From Hungatella sp. UBA3402 (GTDB lineage: Bacteria; Bacillota; Clostridia; Lachnospirales; Lachnospiraceae), in contig DEPC01000013.1 in NCBI GenBank assembly GCA_002358555.1, positions 1 to 15,287 of the forward strand: DNA of 15,287 nucleotides, read 5' to 3'. The translations under genes and the position numbers were made by a program. Below the pieces are notes generated by a model, which saw only the letters and a list, made by a program, of their open reading frames with translations, made no database searches and was not told the origin of the DNA. Positions 14,536-15,287 of the stretch are shown here, one piece after another. Position 1 is the first letter of the stretch; each line of letters begins with the position of its first letter.

Positions 14536-15240
14536 ATGATTCAGATTGAAAAATTGAATAAAAGACAACTTGGCTTCCAGTTAGAAGAGGAATTGATGAA
14601 TTATATTCTAAAGGAACCAGTTGAAATAGGACAGAAGATTCCCAATGAGTTTGAGTTGGGAGAACAATTTGGTGTGGGAAGAAGTACAGTACGTGAGGCG
14701 GTAAAAGGACTTGTGACCAAGGGAATTTTAGAGGTTCGCAGAGGCTCAGGCACTTTTGTGGTCAGTCATCATTCGTTGGAGGATGACCCGTTAGGGCTTA
14801 TGAAATTTCCAGATAAATATAAATTAGCTTTGGAACTTTTTGAACTGCGTCTGATGCTAGAGCCAGAGATTGCTTCTTTGGCAGCTCAAAAGGCAGAAGA
14901 GGAAGAAAAGAAAGTTTTAAAAAGGTTATGTGATGAGGTTGAACAATTATATTCTAATGAAAAGAATCATCTGGCAAAGGATGTTGAATTTCATACACAT
15001 ATTGCCAGATGCAGCCAAAATCGTGTGGTAGAGACATTGGTTCCTCTAATCAATTCCGCTGTAACTACTTTTGGAAGCTTGACTCATAGGAAGTTAAAAC
15101 AGGAGACGATTGAAACCCATCGGGATATCACAGAATCTATTATTCGAGGAGATTCTGTAGGAGCAAAATGTGCCATGATTATGCATTTGACTTATAATCG
15201 TCAGATGTTAGTGAAAATGATGGAAGAACATGAGAAATAA
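14536..15240 (+). CDS. FadR-type GntR-family transcriptional regulator (FCD domain)
   Basis: A 234-residue regulator. The N-terminal winged helix (~10-75) has the GntR signature IPNEFELGEQFGVGRSTVREAVKGLVTKGILEVRRGSGTFV. The rest is an FCD ligand-binding domain: its metal ligands appear as D149 and H153 in DVEFHTHIARC, H195 in ETHRDI and H217 in MIMHL. The ATG at 14536 is the first start after the kinase stop; AGGG (14523-14526) lies 9 nt before it. A farther in-frame ATG at 14467 lies inside the kinase gene, lacks a ribosome binding site and adds residues before the usual N-terminus. FCD regulators sense organic acids or sugar acids; the ligand here is unknown. It may control genes beyond the window end. 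Confidence 0.85.
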   Translation: MIQIEKLNKRQLGFQLEEELMNYILKEPVEIGQKIPNEFELGEQFGVGRSTVREAVKGLVTKGILEVRRGSGTFVVSHHSLEDDPLGLMKFPDKYKLALELFELRLMLEPEIASLAAQKAEEEEKKVLKRLCDEVEQLYSNEKNHLAKDVEFHTHIARCSQNRVVETLVPLINSAVTTFGSLTHRKLKQETIETHRDITESIIRGDSVGAKCAMIMHLTYNRQMLVKMMEEHEK

Positions 15241-15273
15241 AAAGAGAAGAATTCCTTAAAGACTTAATAATTC

Positions 15274-15286
15274 GACCTAAAAGGTC
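15274..15286. repeat. Short inverted repeat at the window end
   Basis: GACCT and AGGTC around AAA, after the GntR stop. It could be the first half of a terminator or an operator. The window ends too soon to say. Confidence 0.25.
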
Positions 15287-15287
15287 A

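Overview
The window looks like a chromosomal segment from a low-GC, anaerobic Firmicute, most likely a gut-type Lachnospiraceae clostridium. The reasons are AT-rich DNA with strong GGAGG ribosome binding sites, the dgt-dnaG-rpoD-trmK-nif3-nucleoside kinase gene order, an FprA-type flavodiiron protein, and an extracellular flavin-dependent reductase lipoprotein. The family assignment comes from remembered gene content and order; no search was run.

Layout. Positions 1-3000 hold a tight plus-strand cluster: the 3' end of an FprA-like A-type flavoprotein, a PLP enzyme of the D-cysteine desulfhydrase/ACC deaminase family, and a GT39/PMT-like membrane glycosyltransferase. Positions 3001-3738 form an accessory stretch. 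It has a nested palindrome (3001-3123), then a segment of about 570 bp bounded by perfect 23-bp inverted repeats (3157-3179 and 3701-3723), with a possible 8-bp flanking duplication. Inside that segment are a good promoter, one 106-aa gene and a hairpin overlapping its stop codon, and no transposase. Positions 3739-6857 hold an AraC-family regulator (minus strand) divergent from a lipoprotein flavin reductase that carries both an FAD/fumarate-reductase module and a C-terminal FMN-binding module. Positions 6858-7323 are non-coding: a second long nested palindrome ending in a T-rich run, a sigma-A-type promoter and a leader of about 220 nt that can fold. Positions 7324-15240 are a packed plus-strand housekeeping run: dgt, dnaG, rpoD, trmK, a Nif3/YqfO protein, a TGS-domain nucleoside kinase and a FadR-type GntR regulator.

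How the genes fit together. The housekeeping run joins dNTP turnover (Dgt), replication priming (DnaG), the main sigma factor (RpoD), tRNA methylation (TrmK), a metal-dependent Nif3 protein and a P-loop nucleoside/phosphoribulokinase-like kinase. Short gaps and overlaps suggest co-transcription from the promoter at 7073-7101. The AraC/reductase pair looks like a substrate-responsive anaerobic respiration unit on the outside of the cell membrane. The most unusual item is the inverted-repeat segment at about 3155-3725. Its small protein resembles a free-standing domain-II beta-barrel of translational GTPases.

No rRNA, tRNA or CRISPR array was recognised.
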